From: Betaproteobacteria bacterium TMED41
Lineage (GTDB): Bacteria; Pseudomonadota; Gammaproteobacteria; Burkholderiales; Burkholderiaceae_A
NCBI GenBank assembly: GCA_002167365.1
Contig: NHCU01000011.1
Location: 1 to 8,950 of the forward strand
Length of the DNA stretch: 8,950 nucleotides
Direction: 5' to 3'
In this document: piece by piece, positions 7,307 through 8,950 of the stretch
Position numbering within the stretch: position 1 is the first letter of the stretch
Layout of the letters: each line of letters opens with the position of its first letter
Made by a program: the position numbers and the translations under genes
The notes under the pieces: generated by a model
What the model saw: the letters and a program-made list of their open reading frames with translations, nothing else
Told to the model about the DNA's origin: nothing
The model's database searches: none

Positions 7307-7375
7307 GTTAGAAAGCGTGACTCCAGATGTATGTAGTCCTTCGTTGTCTTTTCTGACTCTGTTTTGGTTGTAAAT

Positions 7376-7762
7376 ATGGCACTCGATACCACGAACTACT
7401 TTAGTCTTAGATCGAAGAAAAAAGACGGTTCCCAAGTTGATACGCCAGTGTGGTTCGTGCGTGCGCTCGACGATGATAGTTACCATGTCTTCACTAATGT
7501 GAACTCCGGCAAAGTGAAGCGCGTAAGAAATTTCCCCAAGGTGGAGATTGCGGTGTGTGATGTTCGGGGCAAATTGCTCGGGGTATGGCAGCCGGCTCGT
7601 GCTGAGCTAGTGGCCGAGAGCGATACCATTTATGCAGCCTTTCGCGCCAAGTACGGCTTAACGTTCCGTATTTTCGATTTCTTTTCCTGGTTGGGTGGTA
7701 AGCACAAAGAGCGACAGATGATACAAGTCACCACTGACCCAGAAAAGTTGCACGGCTCATGA
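7376..7762 (+). CDS. PPOX-fold (pyridoxamine-phosphate-oxidase-like) FMN/F420-type protein
   Basis: Small split-barrel protein of the pyridoxamine 5'-phosphate oxidase-like superfamily, resembling the Rv2061-type branch often named F420-dependent. 128 residues, usual for that branch. Seen, from the ATG: NYFSLRSKKKDGSQVDTPVWF (7-27), the first strands with the typical KDG..V.TPVWF pattern; YHVFTNVNSGKVKRVRNFPKVEIAVCDVRGK (36-66), where SGKVKR contacts the cofactor phosphate in relatives and the CDVRG strand is typical; then an RAELV strand and a C-terminal RAKYGL helix. An upstream TTG at 7364 is open, but the ATG at 7376 fits the family start; no clear ribosome site is seen. F420 use cannot be assumed in a gammaproteobacterium: FMN or heme binding is equally possible. 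Its stop overlaps the convergent HTH gene by six bases. Confidence 0.82.
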   Translation: MALDTTNYFSLRSKKKDGSQVDTPVWFVRALDDDSYHVFTNVNSGKVKRVRNFPKVEIAVCDVRGKLLGVWQPARAELVAESDTIYAAFRAKYGLTFRIFDFFSWLGGKHKERQMIQVTTDPEKLHGS

Positions 7763-8074
7763 CCGCTCGTCGGATGTGGTGTTGCTAAATTTCTGCGTTA
7801 GTTCGATGACATCCGCAGCGGGTTGAGGGTCGTAGGAGCCGTGCAAGAGCCACTCGTGATCAATTCCAAACATTTGCCCGATACTTGGCGCATAGCGCAA
7901 AAAATTTTGCATAACTGGGTCGTGGTCGGCGGCCCGCTCCCATGCTGTCCAGGTGTCAGGGACAATTAGATCGTTACAATTTAGCGTAAGCCGGTACGCG
8001 CACTCAGCCACCGACCATCCTAGGTCTAACCGAACTAGGTGCAGTCGCTCGCCAATAGATGGATTGGAGGCCAT
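7757..8074 (-). CDS. Diverged XRE-like HTH protein
   Basis: Small protein of 105 residues, probably DNA-binding. Seen: IGERLHLVRLDLGWSVAECAYRL (7-29) resembles helices 1 and 2 of an XRE/Cro domain ('R.lR...g.s..e.A..l'). After an unusual insert (NCNDLIVPDT), TWTAWERA (41-48) matches the usual 'i..wE.G' recognition-helix end. SIGQMFGIDHEWLLHG (64-79) matches the C-terminal 'la..fgvs..WLl.G' of phage-type repressors. The last 25 residues look disordered. The gene begins four bases after the DUF6482 stop, so the two are almost certainly one transcript; no ribosome site of its own is clear, which suggests coupling. Its 3' end overlaps the PPOX gene through the shared TCATGA. The family is not recognised precisely and its targets are unknown; the neighbouring palindrome at 8465-8478 is one candidate. 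Confidence 0.68.
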   Translation of the reverse strand: MASNPSIGERLHLVRLDLGWSVAECAYRLTLNCNDLIVPDTWTAWERAADHDPVMQNFLRYAPSIGQMFGIDHEWLLHGSYDPQPAADVIELTQKFSNTTSDERS

Positions 8075-8078
8075 TGGA

Positions 8079-8387
8079 TTATGAGGTCGTGGTCAGTTTG
8101 ATGCGCTCTCGGTGCTCCGTGGGCTGCGCATTCTCCGCCACGCCAATCATTTCCTCAAAAGCGCTGCGATGAACGAACTCTGCGGTCTTGAGACCGGCTT
8201 CGCGCAGATCGCGGGTGGCGGCACTACGGCTGCGGTATTTGAGAATACTGCCGTCCCGCCTTAACAATGGTTTAAGTTGTTCGCCGATCTTGCAGTAAAT
8301 GAGATAAATGCTCGGATCGACGGCGTGAACTTCCACCTGGGGTTGGAAACCGCTACTAAGCATCTGGGAGAGTGCTTGTAGGTCCAT
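8079..8387 (-). CDS. DUF6482 family protein
   Basis: Small cytosolic protein of 102 residues with no known function, recognised by pattern as DUF6482-like. Seen: an N-terminal MDLQALSQML helix, then VEVHAVDPSIYLIYCKIGEQLKPLLRRDGSIL (about 18-49), where family members have 'ye....G.....Pl.d..G..l'. RSRSAATRDLREAG is the following helix, and AEFVHRSAFEEMIGV (about 69-83) corresponds to the family's 'lvh.SaydEM.g' signature. No signal peptide or membrane segment. The start is strongly supported by AGGAG at 8400-8396, eight bases before the ATG. It is the first gene of a two-gene unit with the HTH gene and divergent from the sialidase-like lipoprotein. The name comes from memory of the family and should be tested by a profile search. 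Confidence 0.72.
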   Translation of the reverse strand: MDLQALSQMLSSGFQPQVEVHAVDPSIYLIYCKIGEQLKPLLRRDGSILKYRSRSAATRDLREAGLKTAEFVHRSAFEEMIGVAENAQPTEHRERIKLTTTS

Positions 8388-8395
8388 TGCGCCTG

Positions 8396-8400
8396 CTCCT
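8396..8400 (-). promoter_or_regulatory. Ribosome binding site of DUF6482 gene
   Basis: AGGAG on the minus strand, eight bases upstream of the ATG at 8387. It is one of the best Shine-Dalgarno matches in the window and settles the start. Confidence 0.7.
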
Positions 8401-8464
8401 GATTCGTTTAGCCGCTACGTTACGGTGAATTGGATCAACAGTGCGTGAAGGCCGCGGTGCGCTT

Positions 8465-8478
8465 AATGATTTATCATT
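8465..8478. promoter_or_regulatory. 14-bp palindrome AATGAT-TT-ATCATT, operator-like
   Basis: A perfect 6-2-6 dyad in the 133-base divergent region between DUF6482 and the sialidase-like gene. It contains TATCAT (8472-8477), which matches five of six -10 positions on the plus strand, so a bound protein would block or shape that promoter. It resembles the core of a Fur site (AATGATAATCATT) with the centre widened by one base; a local HTH regulator is another option. Confidence 0.42.
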
Positions 8479-8507
8479 GTGCGGTATTGACGATCAAATA
8501 ACCCGAC

Positions 8508-8514
8508 GAGAGGG
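8508..8514 (+). promoter_or_regulatory. Ribosome binding site of sialidase-like lipoprotein gene
   Basis: GAGAGGG ends six bases before the ATG at 8521. Together with the lipoprotein signal peptide directly after it, this fixes the start of a gene that runs off the window. Confidence 0.65.
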
Positions 8515-8520
8515 CAAAAA

Positions 8521-8950
8521 ATGCACAGAGCTGCAAAAATAACTTGGGTTTGTTGGATCGGGCTAATCGTGTTGAGTGGTTGCGTTGATGATTCAGCGAC
8601 GCGGCTGAACTCTCCGGCAGGCGCGAACACGAGTAGCCCAAATGCGAGCGTTAATCATAAAGGTCAGCCGGTTCTAAGTTGGCAGCGCGAAGAGCAAGAT
8701 ACAACGATTTTAGAATATTCGGTGTTATCCCAGCAGGGATGGTCAGAGCCCATAGAGGTCGCCAGAGGCACAGATTGGTTTGTGAACTGGGCGGATATTC
8801 CGGCGGTACAGCCGGTTACGGACTCATTTTGGGCGGCTCATTACCTGCAACGTACGCCCGGTGGGACATATGCCTACGACGTGCGCCTGAGGTTATCTAA
8901 TGATGGCGGAAGGAATTGGCGGGATGCGGGTAGTCCCCATCAGGACGGTA
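8521..8950 (+). CDS. Sialidase/BNR-repeat-like lipoprotein (3' end outside window)
   Basis: Start of an exported lipoprotein; 143 residues are visible and the frame is still open at the last base. Seen: signal peptide MHRAAKITWVCWIGLIVLSGC with lipobox LSGC and acylation at C21; a low-complexity Ser/Asn/Ala linker to about 45; then a beta-rich region with QQGWSEPIEVARGTDWFVNW, FWAAHYLQ and GTYAYDVRL, the start of a propeller like that of exo-alpha-sialidase-type proteins. SNDGGRNW (S126, D128, G130, W133) is a perfect Asp-box (SxDxGxxW), the hallmark of BNR/sialidase propellers. Catalytic arginines and the nucleophile region lie beyond the window, so true sialidase activity cannot be judged; many marine homologues are annotated only by this fold. 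The start is supported by GAGAGGG at 8508-8514. It is divergent from DUF6482 across the palindrome at 8465-8478. Confidence 0.78.
   Translation, partial: MHRAAKITWVCWIGLIVLSGCVDDSATRLNSPAGANTSSPNASVNHKGQPVLSWQREEQDTTILEYSVLSQQGWSEPIEVARGTDWFVNWADIPAVQPVTDSFWAAHYLQRTPGGTYAYDVRLRLSNDGGRNWRDAGSPHQDG

Noticed and set aside
7244..7486. An 80-codon minus-strand frame spanning the DUF418/PPOX gap
   Set aside because: It would overlap the start of the PPOX gene and both promoters, and has no family resemblance; the gap is better read as a control region.
8679..8900. A 73-codon open frame on the plus strand near the right end
   Set aside because: It overlaps the sialidase-like frame starting at 8521, which has a ribosome site, a lipobox and an Asp-box; the 73-codon frame shows no family pattern.
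1..8950. Mobile element, CRISPR, prophage or genomic island
   Set aside because: No transposase, integrase, terminal inverted repeats, spaced repeat array or tRNA was found, and the genes look like stable chromosomal ones.

Overview
The window looks like ordinary chromosomal DNA from a Gram-negative bacterium, most likely a marine-type gammaproteobacterium. The evidence is two lipoproteins with lipobox signal peptides, a periplasm-facing HupE/UreJ-like permease next to a membrane-anchored parvulin, a DUF418 membrane protein and a DUF6482 protein. The assignment is inferred from gene content and not from a marker gene. I see no rRNA, tRNA, insertion sequence, CRISPR array, integrase or phage structural gene. 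Coding density is high, and the longest gene-free stretch is 293 bases.

Layout, left to right. (1) Bases 1-1700 (+): the 3' part of gnd (6-phosphogluconate dehydrogenase) overlaps gntK (gluconokinase). Together they phosphorylate gluconate and oxidise 6-phosphogluconate to ribulose-5-phosphate. (2) Bases 1721-3516 (-): a membrane-anchored parvulin-like protein is followed, with a TGATG stop/start overlap, by a HupE/UreJ-type permease with its own signal peptide. (3) Bases 3517-3809: a divergent control region holding a direct repeat and two dyads. (4) Bases 3810-5849 (+): a large DUF3604 lipoprotein with a PHP-like metal-ligand set. (5) Bases 5973-7241 (-): a polytopic DUF418 protein. (6) Bases 7376-7762 (+): a small PPOX-fold flavin/F420-type protein. 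(7) Bases 7757-8387 (-): a DUF6482 gene and a diverged HTH (XRE-like) gene, read as a pair. (8) Bases 8521-8950 (+): the start of a sialidase/BNR-like lipoprotein cut by the window end.

Transcription units alternate in direction, giving three divergent control regions (3517-3809, 7242-7375, 8388-8520). There are also three convergent junctions: gntK/hupE-like, DUF3604/DUF418, and PPOX/HTH, where the two stop codons share the palindrome TCATGA.

The least understood and most interesting part is parvulin + HupE-like permease facing the DUF3604 lipoprotein across a structured intergenic region. A plausible reading, which is inference only, is an envelope module in which a metal permease and a folding factor serve a secreted metal-dependent hydrolase. 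The DUF6482-HTH pair is a second little-described unit.
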